Assembly: GCF_029392895.1 (NCBI RefSeq)
Contig: NZ_CP114200.1
Location: 6,640,501 to 6,704,500, forward strand
From: Streptomyces sp. 71268
Lineage (GTDB): Bacteria; Actinomycetota; Actinomycetes; Streptomycetales; Streptomycetaceae
DNA length: 64,000 nucleotides
Direction of reading: 5' to 3'
Of this stretch, positions 19,108 to 29,051 are shown in pieces; position 1 is the first letter of the stretch; every line of letters begins with the position of its first letter. Under the pieces are notes generated by a model that was not told the origin of the DNA, ran no database searches, and worked only from the letters and a program-made list of their open reading frames with translations. Both the position numbers and the translations under genes were made by a program.

Positions 19108-19176
19108 GCTGCGTGGCCCCGGCGCGGTGCGGCCAGCGCGTCACGCGGCGTGCGGCGGTACGGGTCGCCCCCCGAC

Positions 19177-19809
19177 TCACAGCCCCAGCGACGCCTCCCG
19201 GGCGCGGGCTACCGCGTCCGTGTCGCCCTCCGTGGTCACGCGGGCCACCCGCTGGCGGCCGTAGAGGAAGAGAAGTGCCTCGCCGGGATCGGCGGTGACG
19301 GTCACGACCGGGGTGCCCTTGTGGGCGACGACCGTGCGGCCGTCGGGGGCGCGCACGACGAGGCCGACCGGACTCTTGCGGGCCAGTGCCCGTGCCGAGC
19401 GTTCGACGCGGCTCCACAGGGCGTCGGAGAAGACCGGGTCGAGCGAGCGCGGGGTCCAGTCGGGCTGGGCCCGGCGGACGTCCTCGGCGTGCACGTAGAA
19501 CTCGACGACGTTGGCGGCCTCGTCCACCTGCTTGAGGGCGAACGGCGAGAGCCGGGGCGGGCCGGTGCGGATGAGCTGGAGCAACTCCTCGTACGGCTTC
19601 GCCGCGAACTCGTCCTGCACCCGTGCGAGCCGGGCCGCCAGGGGCTTGAGCACGATGCCCGCCGCGGCGTCACCCCGTCGCTCGCGCACCACCAGGTGGG
19701 CCGCCAGGTCGCGGGTGGTCCAGCCCTCGCACAGAGTGGGGGCCTGGGGACCCGCCGCCTCCAACAGGTCGGCGAGCAGCAGTCGTTCACGCTTCGCGTA
19801 CGTAGACAT
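19177..19809 (-). CDS. TIGR03085-family putative metal-binding protein (DinB/MDMPI-like)
   Basis: This 210-aa protein begins STYAKRERLLLADLLEAAGPQAPTLCEGWTTRDLAAHLVVRERR, the four-helix-bundle start of mycothiol-dependent maleylpyruvate isomerase/DinB-like proteins, where a conserved His in AAHL is a metal ligand. It continues with FYVHAEDVRRAQP, which holds further candidate His ligands, and ends in a beta domain. TIGR03085 proteins have no proven function; mycothiol use is possible. Confidence 0.8.
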   Translation of the reverse strand: MSTYAKRERLLLADLLEAAGPQAPTLCEGWTTRDLAAHLVVRERRGDAAAGIVLKPLAARLARVQDEFAAKPYEELLQLIRTGPPRLSPFALKQVDEAANVVEFYVHAEDVRRAQPDWTPRSLDPVFSDALWSRVERSARALARKSPVGLVVRAPDGRTVVAHKGTPVVTVTADPGEALLFLYGRQRVARVTTEGDTDAVARAREASLGL

Positions 19810-19865
19810 ACCGCCAGCCTACGGCCGGTGGCCACGCCCTGCCACGGCTGACGGGCCGAGTGGCG

Positions 19866-19898
19866 CGGCCGCGCCGTCGCTCGCGGGCGGCGCGGCCG
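19866..19898 (-). terminator. Hairpin after the septum-formation-like gene
   Basis: An 11-bp GC stem (19866-19876 with 19888-19898) sits between the stop of the minus-strand gene at 19949 and the start of the next at 19809. Confidence 0.45.
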
Positions 19899-19948
19899 TA
19901 CCACCGTCTGTCACTGCGGCGCGGGCCCCTCCGCCGGCCCGCGGTGTG

Positions 19949-20797
19949 CTACTTCGGCAGCTTCTCCGTCAGCTTGGGGCCGTCCGGAGTGGAGCTGAGC
20001 GTCAGGGAGCAGGAGACCTGGTCCTGACCGCGGATGCTGTACGTCGGCTGCGACGGGTACAGCGCGTAGTAGTAGTACGTCTTGGTGGCCGGGATGGTCT
20101 TCATCCGGCTCTTGGCGGCGCTCTCGCACAGCGACAGGGCCTTGGTCTGGATCTCCTTCTCGGTGCTGAAGGTGCCCGTCAGCGTCGCGTTGGAGATCAC
20201 CTCGCCGTCGTGCGGACCGCTGCACGAGCGCGTCTCGACCTTCTTCACGCTGGTGTCGAGCCCCGGGTGGTCGAAGCAGGTGCCCGGGCTGAGCACGACG
20301 TAGGGGACCAGGTCGCTGGGGGTCTGCGCCGGGTCGGTGGAGGGCTCGGCGCTGGGCGTGTCGGTGCCGCCACCGACCGGGGCGCCCTGGCCCGGGGAGC
20401 CGGACGGCTTGGGGATCTCGATGGACGGCATGCCGCTCGGGACCCGCGGGGCGGTGGCGCTGGGCTGCCCGCCGGTCGGCTTGTCCTTGGCCTTGTCGTC
20501 CTTGCTGTCGTCACCGCCGGTCGCGGCGACCACGATGCCCGCGACGACGGCGACCGCGAGCACCGAGACCACGGCTATGACCGCGGTCTTCGTGTTGTTG
20601 CGACGGGGCGGCGGGGGCGGGGGCGGCGGGTACGCGCCGTACCCACCGGGCGGCATCTGCCCGCCGGGCGGCATGGGGGGCCCGCCCATGGGCGGCGGGC
20701 CTCCGGGCTGGGCGGGTGGCCCGAAACCCTGCTGCGGCGGTCCGAAGCCGCCGTGGTTTCCTGGCTGATGAGGGTCGTTCGGCGGCGGAAATGTCAT
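19949..20797 (-). CDS. Membrane-anchored protein with Septum_form-like extracellular domain
   Basis: The 282-aa protein has a long Pro/Gly-rich cytoplasmic N-terminus (1-65), one membrane helix ([20 protein letters not shown]), a Ser/Pro/Lys linker and a C-terminal domain. That domain contains LSPGTCFDHPG, VETRSCSGPHDGEV and LCESAAKSRM: paired Cys and the PHDGEV/PHxAEV motif of Septum_form (PF13845)-type domains. The exact role is unknown. ATG 20797 was chosen; an ATG 18 nt upstream is possible and neither has a good ribosome site. Confidence 0.75.
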   Translation of the reverse strand: MTFPPPNDPHQPGNHGGFGPPQQGFGPPAQPGGPPPMGGPPMPPGGQMPPGGYGAYPPPPPPPPRRNNTKTAVIAVVSVLAVAVVAGIVVAATGGDDSKDDKAKDKPTGGQPSATAPRVPSGMPSIEIPKPSGSPGQGAPVGGGTDTPSAEPSTDPAQTPSDLVPYVVLSPGTCFDHPGLDTSVKKVETRSCSGPHDGEVISNATLTGTFSTEKEIQTKALSLCESAAKSRMKTIPATKTYYYYALYPSQPTYSIRGQDQVSCSLTLSSTPDGPKLTEKLPK

Positions 20798-21220
20798 GGC
20801 GAAAGCATGCCGCATGCGCCGCCGCGCATCGCCATCGGGCCGGCCCGGGCGGCAGCCGATGCGCGGGATAGGCCCAGAGTGACACGCAGCGGGGCAACTC
20901 ACCCCGGGGCCGGCGGGTAAGGGGCGAGCGCCGGGGACAACTGGGGCACCGGTGGCCGGAAGTCGACCGTCCGGTGGAGGTTCGTCCGGGGCTGATGTGG
21001 CTGAAACGTGGTCGTTCGTAGAGGGAAGTGTGCGCGCCGGGGCGTGGGTGTGCGGAAGCGGTGACGCGGGGGCGCGCACGCGGAGCCGGGGGGGCGGGGC
21101 CGCGCGGCTGTCCACGATGCGAGCGGCCGTGCGACCCCACCGGAGCCCCACGGCCCAGCGCGCCCCCCGGCCCGGTGAAACGCGCCCGCCCGGACCCCGT
21201 CCGCTGGGCATAATGGGCCC
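20798..21220. other. Divergent intergenic region before hisI
   Basis: No gene recognised in 423 nt. The right end holds the hisI promoter. The central part is irregular GC-rich sequence without a ribosome site in front of any open frame. Confidence 0.4.
21209..21214 (+). promoter_or_regulatory. -10 box for a leaderless hisI transcript
   Basis: CATAAT, a one-mismatch TATAAT, is followed by GGGCCC and then the ATG at 21221, so initiation 7 nt downstream would start at the codon's A. There is no Shine-Dalgarno sequence. Confidence 0.55.
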
Positions 21221-21622
21221 ATGTCCAGCCCCGATTCCCCCTCCGGCGCCAGCGGCAGCGCCCCGGCCGACCGTGCCAGCGGCCTCGATCCCGCCATCGC
21301 GGGCCGGCTCAAGCGCAGCGCCGACGGCCTCGTGCCCGCCATCGCCCAGCAGTACGACACCGGCGAGGTGTTGATGCTCGGCTGGATGGACGACGAGGCC
21401 CTCCACCGCACGTTGACCACGGGTCGCTGCACCTACTGGAGCCGTAGCCGGCGGGAGTACTGGGTCAAGGGCGACACCTCGGGACACGTCCAGCACGTCA
21501 AGTCCGTGGCCCTGGACTGCGATGCCGACACCCTGCTGGTCAAGGTGGACCAGGTCGGCGCGGCCTGCCACACCGGCGACCGCACCTGCTTCGACGCGGG
21601 CGGCCTGCCGCTCGGGCAGTAG
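21221..21622 (+). CDS. hisI: Phosphoribosyl-AMP cyclohydrolase
   Basis: HisI (133 aa) opens the purine ring of phosphoribosyl-AMP. Zinc and substrate motifs are present: [69 protein letters not shown], the last supplying the Cys metal ligands. The HisE pyrophosphohydrolase domain is absent and no hisE is in the window. It stands apart from the main his operon and directly precedes trpE with 207 nt between them. Confidence 0.96.
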   Translation: MSSPDSPSGASGSAPADRASGLDPAIAGRLKRSADGLVPAIAQQYDTGEVLMLGWMDDEALHRTLTTGRCTYWSRSRREYWVKGDTSGHVQHVKSVALDCDADTLLVKVDQVGAACHTGDRTCFDAGGLPLGQ

Positions 21623-21829
21623 GCTCCGCTGCCGAAGCGACCACCGGCCTCCCGCGCGGACGCCGAACGGGACGCGGGCACCGACCAGCGCCCCGGCCAC
21701 GGCGCCGAGGGCGAGGCCCGCGGCGGCCTCACCCCCCACGCGAGAGCGGGGCCGGTCCGGGCGAGACCCCGGGGCCGGCCGCGGACCACCAAGACAGTTG
21801 ATGCGTACGACACGACGGGCGATGCGGGT

Positions 21830-23413
21830 ATGACGGACGCGACGGGCACCATGGACCGCGAGACCTTCCGGAAGTTGGCGGCGGACCGCCGCGTCATCCC
21901 CGTCAGCCGCAGGCTGCTGGCGGACGGCGACACTCCGGTCGGCCTCTACCGCAAGCTGGCGGGCTTCCCCGACGAGGCCACCAGGGCGGGCTCCCCCGAC
22001 GAGGCGGGCTGGGTCGGCCGGCCCGGCACCTTCCTCCTGGAGTCCGCGGAGAACGGCCGCTCCTGGTCCCGCTACTCCTTCATCGGCGTGCGCAGCGCCG
22101 CCACCCTCACCGAGCGCGACGGCCAGGCGCACTGGCTCGGCGCCCCGCCGGTAGGCGTGCCCACCGACGGCGACCCGCTGGCCGCCCTGCGCGCCACCGT
22201 GGAGGCCCTGCACACCCCACGCGACCTGGGCGGACTCACCCACCTGCCGCCGTTCACCGGCGGCATGGTCGGCTACCTCGGCTACGACATCGTGCGCCGG
22301 CTGGAGAAGATCGGCGACACCGGCCGGGACGACCTGCGCCTGCCCGAACTGACGATGCTGCTCACCTCGGACCTCGCCGTGCTCGACCACTGGGACGGCA
22401 CGGTGCTCCTGATCGCCAACGCGATCAACCACAACGACCTGGCCACCGGCGTCGACGAGGCGTACGACGACGCGGTCGCCCGGCTCGACGCGATGACCGC
22501 CGACCTGGCCCGCTCGGTGCCCACCAGCCCCACCGTGCTGCCGGCCGCCGAACTGCCGGAGTTCACCGCGCTGTGGGGCGGCGAGGCGTACATGGACGTG
22601 GTGCGCGACATCAAGGAGCGCGTCCACGCCGGCGAGGCGTTCCAGGTGGTGCCCTCGCAGCGGTTCGAGACGCCCTGCCAGGCCAGCGCGCTCGACGTGT
22701 ACCGGGTGCTGCGGGCCACCAACCCGAGCCCGTACATGTACCTCTTCCGCTTCCCCGACGCGAACGGCACCGGGGCCTTCGACGTCGTGGGCTCCAGCCC
22801 GGAGGCGCTGGTCAAGGTCGAGGACGGGCACGCGATGCTGCACCCGATCGCCGGGACCCGGCCGCGCGGGGCGACGCCACAGGAGGACGCCGCGCTCGCC
22901 GAGGAACTGCTGGCCGACCCCAAGGAGCGGGCCGAGCACCTGATGCTCGTCGACCTCGGGCGCAACGACCTGGGCCGGGTGTGCGAGCCGGGCAGCGTGG
23001 AGGTCGTGGACTTCATGTCGATCGAGCGCTACAGCCACGTCATGCACATCGTCTCCACCGTCACCGGCACCCTGGCGCCCGACCGCACCGCCTTCGACGT
23101 GCTCACCGCCTGCTTCCCCGCCGGCACCCTCTCCGGCGCGCCCAAGCCACGGGCCATGCAGATCATCGAGGAACTCGAACCCACCCGGCGCGGCCTGTAC
23201 GGCGGCTGCGTCGGCTACCTCGACTTCGCCGGCGACTCGGACACCGCCATCGCCATCCGCACGGCCCTGCTCCGCGACGGCCGGGCCTACGTGCAGGCGG
23301 GCGCGGGCGTGGTCGCCGACTCCGATCCGGCGGCCGAGAACGCCGAGTGTCGCAACAAGGCGGCGGCCGTGCTGCGCGCCGTCAGCACGGCGGGCCGGCT
23401 GCGGCGGGCGTGA
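21830..23413 (+). CDS. trpE: Anthranilate synthase component I
   Basis: TrpE (527 aa) turns chorismate plus ammonia into anthranilate. The feedback-inhibition segment [16 protein letters not shown] is present, and the chorismate-binding domain shows [59 protein letters not shown] and [18 protein letters not shown] 21830 is taken as the start; ATG 21851 (MDRETFRK) is possible. I found no Trp-rich leader peptide or terminator/antiterminator pair upstream. Confidence 0.95.
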   Translation: MTDATGTMDRETFRKLAADRRVIPVSRRLLADGDTPVGLYRKLAGFPDEATRAGSPDEAGWVGRPGTFLLESAENGRSWSRYSFIGVRSAATLTERDGQAHWLGAPPVGVPTDGDPLAALRATVEALHTPRDLGGLTHLPPFTGGMVGYLGYDIVRRLEKIGDTGRDDLRLPELTMLLTSDLAVLDHWDGTVLLIANAINHNDLATGVDEAYDDAVARLDAMTADLARSVPTSPTVLPAAELPEFTALWGGEAYMDVVRDIKERVHAGEAFQVVPSQRFETPCQASALDVYRVLRATNPSPYMYLFRFPDANGTGAFDVVGSSPEALVKVEDGHAMLHPIAGTRPRGATPQEDAALAEELLADPKERAEHLMLVDLGRNDLGRVCEPGSVEVVDFMSIERYSHVMHIVSTVTGTLAPDRTAFDVLTACFPAGTLSGAPKPRAMQIIEELEPTRRGLYGGCVGYLDFAGDSDTAIAIRTALLRDGRAYVQAGAGVVADSDPAAENAECRNKAAAVLRAVSTAGRLRRA

Positions 23414-23487
23414 ACGGGCCGGCCACCCCCGCCGCCCGCGCGGCCGCCACGGCGGCGCGGGCCGGGGTGAACGGGCCGGCCACCCCC
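23410..23487. repeat. 21-bp direct repeat at the trpE stop
   Basis: A 21-bp block starting GTGAACGGGCCGGCCACCCC occurs at 23410-23430 (spanning the trpE TGA) and again at 23467-23487, 57 bp later. It suggests a local duplication. Confidence 0.8.
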
Positions 23488-23516
23488 CGCGCGACCTGCC
23501 GCACCACCCGGTGAGG

Positions 23517-23522
23517 GATAGT
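23517..23522 (+). promoter_or_regulatory. Candidate -10 box upstream of the Trp-associated membrane protein
   Basis: GATAGT ends 7 nt before the GTG at 23530, which lacks a good ribosome site, so the gene may be read from a leaderless mRNA independent of trpE. Confidence 0.35.
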
Positions 23523-23529
23523 GGTAGGC

Positions 23530-24207
23530 GTGAGTACAGCCGCCGTACCCCAGCCCCGTAGCCAAGCCGAGGTCGCCGCGCGCGCCGGACGCGGTGCCGC
23601 CGCGGGCAGGCGCACCAAGCTCAGCCTCGCCGCCGGGCTGCTGTTCGCCGCGCTCGGCGCCGCCCTGGTGCTCCTCGCCTCCGGCCGCACCTGGGCCGAG
23701 GGGAACGCCGCCTTCGCCCAGGGCGACCTGCGCCGCACGGTCGACGGGCAGGACATCACCGGCCTGCCCGGGGCGCTGGCGATCGTCGGCCTCGCGGCCC
23801 TGGTCGCGGTGTTCGCGGTGCGCGGGCTCGGCCGGTACGCGGTCGCCGGCATCCTCGCCCTGTGCGGCGTCGGCACCGCCGTCGGTTCACTGCTGGCCCT
23901 GGACGACACCGCCGCCCTGGAGGCCAAGGCCGCCGAGACCACCGGCATCACCGACACCGCCATCCACGGCGTCACCTACACGCCCTGGCCCTGGGCGGCG
24001 TTCGCCGGCGGCGTGTTGATCTTCCTCGCCGGCCTCCTCGCGCTGGGCTACGGTCGCGCCTGGCCCGCCATGTCGGGCCGGTACGAGCGCGCCGGCGGCG
24101 ACCGCCCGCGCCCGCGCCGCGGCCGGCCCGCGCCCGACCCCGACCGGCCCGAGGAACTGTGGAAGGCCCTGGACCGGGGCGAGGACCCGACCGGCCGCGA
24201 GAGCTGA
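23530..24207 (+). CDS. Trp operon-associated membrane protein (TIGR02234/Trp_oprn_chp)
   Basis: The 225-aa protein has four hydrophobic segments: LSLAAGLLFAALGAALVLLA, LAIVGLAALVAVFAV, VAGILALCGVGTAVGSLLAL and AAFAGGVLIFLAGLLALGYG. An extracytoplasmic loop holds SGRTWAEG, and a basic Pro-rich C-terminus ends EELWKALDRGEDPT, which recurs in the family. This family travels with actinobacterial trp genes; no function is established. GTG 23530 is preferred, GTG 23521 being the alternative. Confidence 0.85.
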   Translation: MSTAAVPQPRSQAEVAARAGRGAAAGRRTKLSLAAGLLFAALGAALVLLASGRTWAEGNAAFAQGDLRRTVDGQDITGLPGALAIVGLAALVAVFAVRGLGRYAVAGILALCGVGTAVGSLLALDDTAALEAKAAETTGITDTAIHGVTYTPWPWAAFAGGVLIFLAGLLALGYGRAWPAMSGRYERAGGDRPRPRRGRPAPDPDRPEELWKALDRGEDPTGRES

Positions 24208-24511
24208 GCCCGTAACCGCGAACGCCGGCCCGCACCCGGCCCGGCGGGGGTGCGGCGCTCGGTCGCGCCGGGCGCCGGCGACCCCGCGTGGCACCGGCCG
24301 CCGCGTGGGTGAGTGGGGCCGCGGGCCCCGGCCCGTACGCCGGCCTCCCACTCGGCCCACCCCAGACTGATCTCGCGGCAACGCGTCAGCGACAATGGAC
24401 GCACGAGCCCCATGCCCCGATCCCGGGGGCATCTCCCCGTCAACCCCGCTCAGGCGGCCTCTGGTCGCCCGGCGCGGTCGGGGGGAGCGACACAACGAAC
24501 GAGGAGAACTC
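24208..24511 (+). other. Gap before the HGxxPAAW gene
   Basis: About 300 nt without a gene. The end carries the GAGGAG site for the next gene; I could not define a promoter. Confidence 0.35.
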
Positions 24512-24745
24512 ATGGCGGGTACCAGTCACGGACACACCCCGGCCGCCTGGACCGGCGTCACCATCGCCTTCATCGGCTTCTGCATCTCCGGTGCGTTCAC
24601 CGTGATGGCCAAGCCGGTGGGCTTCTGGGCGGGGCTCGGTGTGGTCGTGCTCGGCGGCATCGTGGGCATGGGCATGTCGGCCGCCGGCATGGGGCAGCCG
24701 AAGCGGAAGCAGCCGCACGTGGTGCAGCACGGCTCGCAGTCCTAA
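24512..24745 (+). CDS. HGxxPAAW-family small membrane protein
   Basis: The 77-aa protein opens MAGTSHGHTPAAWTG, the family-defining HGxxPAAW motif, followed by two membrane helices (GVTIAFIGFCISGAFTVMA and GFWAGLGVVVLGGIVGMGMS) and a Lys/Gln-rich tail (QPKRKQPHVVQHGS). GAGGAG lies 8 nt before the ATG. It recurs beside the trp genes of streptomycetes; function is unknown. Confidence 0.85.
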   Translation: MAGTSHGHTPAAWTGVTIAFIGFCISGAFTVMAKPVGFWAGLGVVVLGGIVGMGMSAAGMGQPKRKQPHVVQHGSQS

Positions 24746-24790
24746 CCGGGTCCGCACCCGCGCGCGCCCCGCGCGCCGGCGTGCGACCCA

Positions 24791-24817
24791 CGGGCCCGGG
24801 GCACCGCCCCGGGCCCG
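24791..24817 (+). terminator. Terminator after the HGxxPAAW gene
   Basis: A perfect 11-bp stem (24791-24801 with 24807-24817, loop CACCG) lies 46 nt after the stop codon. Confidence 0.65.
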
Positions 24818-24863
24818 ACCCGTTCCGAACGCCCCCTTTCCCGGCGATCCCGGTGATCTCGGC

Positions 24864-24917
24864 GTTCACAGTGTTCGCTGTGTTCGCTGTGTTCGCAGTG
24901 TTTCCGACGTTTCCGGC
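24864..24917. repeat. Six-copy 9-bp minisatellite
   Basis: Consecutive 9-bp units: GTTCACAGT, GTTCGCTGT, GTTCGCTGT, GTTCGCAGT, GTTTCCGAC, GTTTCCGGC. The middle four differ by at most two bases; the last two have decayed. The array is T-rich against its surroundings and ends 20 bp before the amidotransferase start codon. Confidence 0.85.
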
Positions 24918-24937
24918 GCCTTCCAGGAGACCCCGTC

Positions 24938-25690
24938 ATGCCCGCGCGCACCGTCCTGATCCTCCAGCACATCGAGGTCGAGAAGCCCGGCCTGATCCTC
25001 GACGCCCTGCGCGGGAGCGACCTCGATGTGGACGTACGGAACCTGATCGAGACCCCCGGCGCCGCGGCGGACGACCTGCCCCCGGTGGCGGAGCTGGCCG
25101 GGCTCGTCGTCATGGGCGGCCCCATGAACGCCGATGACCTGGCGAGCCACCCGGCGCTGAAGCTGGAACGGGACCTGCTGGTGGACGCGTTGCGCGCCGG
25201 CGTACCGACGCTGGGCGTGTGCCTGGGCGCCCAGCTCCTGGCCCGCGCCCAGGGCATCCCCGTACGGGCCGGCGCCGAACTCGGCCGGGAGAGCGAGATC
25301 GGCTGGGCTCCGCTGCGCGACGTGGACCGCGCGGACCCGGTCGTCGGCCCGCTGGCGCAGGCGCCCGCGGTGCTGCACTGGCACGGCGACCGCATCCAGC
25401 CGGGCCCGGAGGCCCGCCCCCTGGCCAGCACCGACAGCACCCCGTGCCAGGCGTTCCGGGCCGGCCCGGTTGCCTGGGGCCTCCAGTTCCACCTGGAGGT
25501 CACCCCCGAACTGCTCGACGACTGGCTCGCCGAACCCTCCTTCGCCGTCGAGGCGGCGGCCGCCCTCGGCCCGGACGCCCTGGACCGGCTGCGCCGCGAC
25601 GCCCGCGCCGTGGCGCCGGCCCTGCGCCCGCTGGCCGAGCGGAGCCTGGCGCACCTGGTCGGCCTGTTCGAGGCCCGCGCCGCCGGCTGA
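24938..25690 (+). CDS. Class I glutamine amidotransferase-like protein
   Basis: The 250-aa protein is a single GATase1 domain with Cys95 in GVCLGAQ and His185/Glu187 in GLQFHLEVTP, plus the VVMGGPMNA oxyanion strand. It belongs to the stand-alone group related to GuaA N-domains and YLR126C-type proteins, whose acceptors are often unknown; gamma-glutamyl hydrolysis is likely. Although it lies between trpE and trpC it is not TrpG: the sequence lacks the TrpG pattern and it is downstream of a terminator. The start is ATG 24938. Confidence 0.85.
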   Translation: MPARTVLILQHIEVEKPGLILDALRGSDLDVDVRNLIETPGAAADDLPPVAELAGLVVMGGPMNADDLASHPALKLERDLLVDALRAGVPTLGVCLGAQLLARAQGIPVRAGAELGRESEIGWAPLRDVDRADPVVGPLAQAPAVLHWHGDRIQPGPEARPLASTDSTPCQAFRAGPVAWGLQFHLEVTPELLDDWLAEPSFAVEAAAALGPDALDRLRRDARAVAPALRPLAERSLAHLVGLFEARAAG

Positions 25691-25794
25691 CCTCGACGGG
25701 GCGCCCCTCCTTCGGCGGACCGCCACGCCCCCGTACGGCCCCGGCCGGCGTCGGTGGGGCTGCGCGCGGGCCCGCCCGGGCACAGACTCGAACC

Positions 25795-26292
25795 GTGTCC
25801 GAGCAGCTCCGCCCCGTCAGCGAGCGCGGCCTCCGTGGTGCGCCGCCGCGCCGCCTGCTGGCCCCGCTTGCCGTGCTGGCGGCCGTGGTGACCGCCTTCG
25901 CGGGGGTGGCCACGGTCGATCCGTACGAGCCGGGGCACTACCCCGCCTGCCCGATGCTCCAGTACACCGGCGTGCTCTGCCCGGGCTGCGGCGGCCTGCG
26001 CAGCGCCCACTCCGTCGCCCACGGAGACTTCGCGGCGGCGCTCGGCGCCAACGCGCTCGCGGTGGCCGGGTACGTCGCCTTCGCCACCCTGTGGACCTGC
26101 TGGTTCGTCCGCCGCGCGGCCCGGCACCGGACGGACGGGCCGGGACGCGGCGCCCGGCGCGCGCCCGGCGGGGACGGGCGCGGGGCCGCAGGCCCCCGTG
26201 GCGTGCGGTACCTGGGGTGGGTGGTGGGGCTCGCGGTGCTCGCGTTCACTCTCGTCCGCAACCTGCCATTCGGGACGTCGTTGGCCCCCTGA
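25795..26292 (+). CDS. DUF2752 membrane protein
   Basis: A 165-aa protein with helices at [39 protein letters not shown] and [20 protein letters not shown]. The defining [18 protein letters not shown] motif follows the first helix and could bind metal or haem via its two Cys and His. DUF2752 has no known biochemical role. The GTG start at 25795 has a weak ribosome site. Confidence 0.8.
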   Translation: MSEQLRPVSERGLRGAPPRRLLAPLAVLAAVVTAFAGVATVDPYEPGHYPACPMLQYTGVLCPGCGGLRSAHSVAHGDFAAALGANALAVAGYVAFATLWTCWFVRRAARHRTDGPGRGARRAPGGDGRGAAGPRGVRYLGWVVGLAVLAFTLVRNLPFGTSLAP

Positions 26293-26371
26293 CGCCCGTC
26301 CCGGGCCCGCCGGAGCGTCCGGATGGTGGCGCTGTCGTCAACCGGATGCGCGACCTCCCTCGCTCGGCAGA

Positions 26372-26377
26372 TACCAT
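26372..26377 (+). promoter_or_regulatory. Candidate -10 box for trpC
   Basis: TACCAT predicts a start point near 26383-26384, giving a leader of about 70 nt before the trpC GTG. An out-of-frame ATG at 26383 would then be at the very 5' end. Confidence 0.35.
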
Positions 26378-26452
26378 CGCCCATGTCTGGTGATGCGATC
26401 GTCCGCCGCACCGGCGCCGACCACCAAGCTCCATCGGAAGGGGGCCGCTCGC

Positions 26453-27262
26453 GTGAGTGTGCTCGATGAGATCATCGACGGAGTCCGTGCCGACCTCGCC
26501 GAACGGCAGGCGCGAGTCAGCCTCGACGAGCTCAAGGAGCGCGCCGCGAAGGCACCGCAGGCCAAGGACGGCGTGGCCGCGCTCAAGGGCGACAGCGTCA
26601 AGGTCATCTGCGAGGTGAAGCGCTCCAGCCCCTCCAAGGGCGCGCTCGCCGCCATCGCGGACCCGGCCGGCCTCGCCGCCGACTACGAGGCGGGCGGCGC
26701 GGCGCTGATCAGCGTGCTGACCGAGCAGCGGCGCTTCGGCGGCTCGCTGGCCGACCTGGAGGCCGTGCGGGCCCGGGTGGACATCCCCGTGCTGCGCAAG
26801 GACTTCATCGTCACCTCGTACCAGTTGTGGGAGGCGCGGGCGTACGGCGCCGACGTCGTCCTGCTGATCGTCGCCGCCCTCGACCAGGAGGCGCTGGTCT
26901 CGCTGATCGAGCGCGCCCAGTCGATCGGGCTCACCCCGCTCGTGGAGGTGCACGACGAGGACGAGGTCGAGCGGGCCGTGGACGCCGGCGCGAAGATCAT
27001 CGGTGTCAACGCGCGGGACCTGAAGACGCTTGAGGTGGACCGGGGCAACTTCGCCCGGATCGCCCCCGAGATCCCCTCGCACATCGTGAAGATCGCCGAG
27101 TCGGGCGTGCGCGGGCCGCACGACCTGATCGCCTACGCGAACGAGGGCGCGGACGCCGTGCTCGTCGGCGAGTCGCTGGTCACCGGCCGCGACCCGAAGA
27201 CCGCCGTGGCCGACCTGGTGGCCGCGGGCGCCCACCCCGCGCTGCGGCACGGCCGGAGCTGA
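26453..27262 (+). CDS. trpC: Indole-3-glycerol phosphate synthase
   Basis: TrpC (269 aa) decarboxylates and closes CdRP to indole glycerol phosphate. Conserved elements are [15 protein letters not shown] (catalytic Glu and Lys), [21 protein letters not shown] with the catalytic Lys, [28 protein letters not shown] and [11 protein letters not shown]. It is monofunctional; the PRAI (TrpF) domain fused in E. coli is missing. GGAAGGGGG precedes the GTG. trpM follows after 8 nt. Confidence 0.96.
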   Translation: MSVLDEIIDGVRADLAERQARVSLDELKERAAKAPQAKDGVAALKGDSVKVICEVKRSSPSKGALAAIADPAGLAADYEAGGAALISVLTEQRRFGGSLADLEAVRARVDIPVLRKDFIVTSYQLWEARAYGADVVLLIVAALDQEALVSLIERAQSIGLTPLVEVHDEDEVERAVDAGAKIIGVNARDLKTLEVDRGNFARIAPEIPSHIVKIAESGVRGPHDLIAYANEGADAVLVGESLVTGRDPKTAVADLVAAGAHPALRHGRS

Positions 27263-27270
27263 TCCCCGCC

Positions 27271-27438
27271 GTGTCCGCCGCCCCCGCCGAGCCCGACCGC
27301 CGCGCGTTGCCTCCCTGGCACCGCGGCTGCCGGGCGCCCGCTCGCCGGGTGCGGGGCCGTCGGGTGCGCTACCACATCGGCAGCGAACCGGGCCAGGTCA
27401 ACGGCCGTCGATGGCCGGGGGCGCGCACCGGCCGCTGA
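27271..27438 (+). CDS. trpM: TrpM-like small modulator between trpC and trpB (55 aa)
   Basis: In the position of trpM (formerly trpX) of the S. coelicolor trpCXBA cluster there is a 55-codon frame beginning GTG 27271. Its conserved-looking part is CRAPARRVRGRRVRYHIG followed by SEPGQVNGRRW, after which it stops. GGAG lies about 12 nt upstream, overlapping the end of trpC. TrpM of S. coelicolor (63 aa) is reported to affect tryptophan production and differentiation. The peptide is Arg-rich (about a quarter of residues) with no membrane segment. Assignment rests on position, size and the recalled RVRY...GQVNG pattern. Confidence 0.7.
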   Translation: MSAAPAEPDRRALPPWHRGCRAPARRVRGRRVRYHIGSEPGQVNGRRWPGARTGR

Positions 27439-27779
27439 GCCGCACCGCGCCCCGCCACCACACGCACCCACCACCCACGCCCAGCCTCTCGGCGGCCACC
27501 GGCCCCGGGCGGCGGGCCCGTGGGCCGTGTCGCGCGGTTGGCGCGACCGGTCGGCGTGGCGCCGGCAGGCCGTACGCCCCGACGCGCCCTCCCGCGCGCC
27601 ACAGCGCCGGCGTGCGGCCCCCTGTGACGTTTCGTGTCCCCATATCTCACCGCCCCGCCGCCCGGCGCGTGGCGCGCCGTCCTCCCGCGATCCCGCGGTG
27701 TGGGCGGGCCGCCCCGCGTGCCGTGCCGGCCGGGGCGTGACATCCGCGGGGTGCCAGCCCCGTTCGAGGAGCACACCGA
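27439..27779 (+). other. trpM-trpB spacer
   Basis: 341 nt without a recognisable gene. There is no run of Trp codons, so no Trp-type leader peptide for trpB. GAGGAG at its end is the trpB ribosome site. Confidence 0.4.

Positions 27780-29047
<1,268 letters not shown>

Positions 29048-29051
<4 letters not shown>

Noticed and set aside
24938..25690. Calling the amidotransferase TrpG
   Set aside because: It lies after a terminator, is larger than TrpG, and its motifs fit the stand-alone GATase1 group rather than the anthranilate synthase glutaminase.
27439..27779. A second small gene or leader between trpM and trpB
   Set aside because: Several frames are open but none has a ribosome site or protein-like composition; no Trp codon run.
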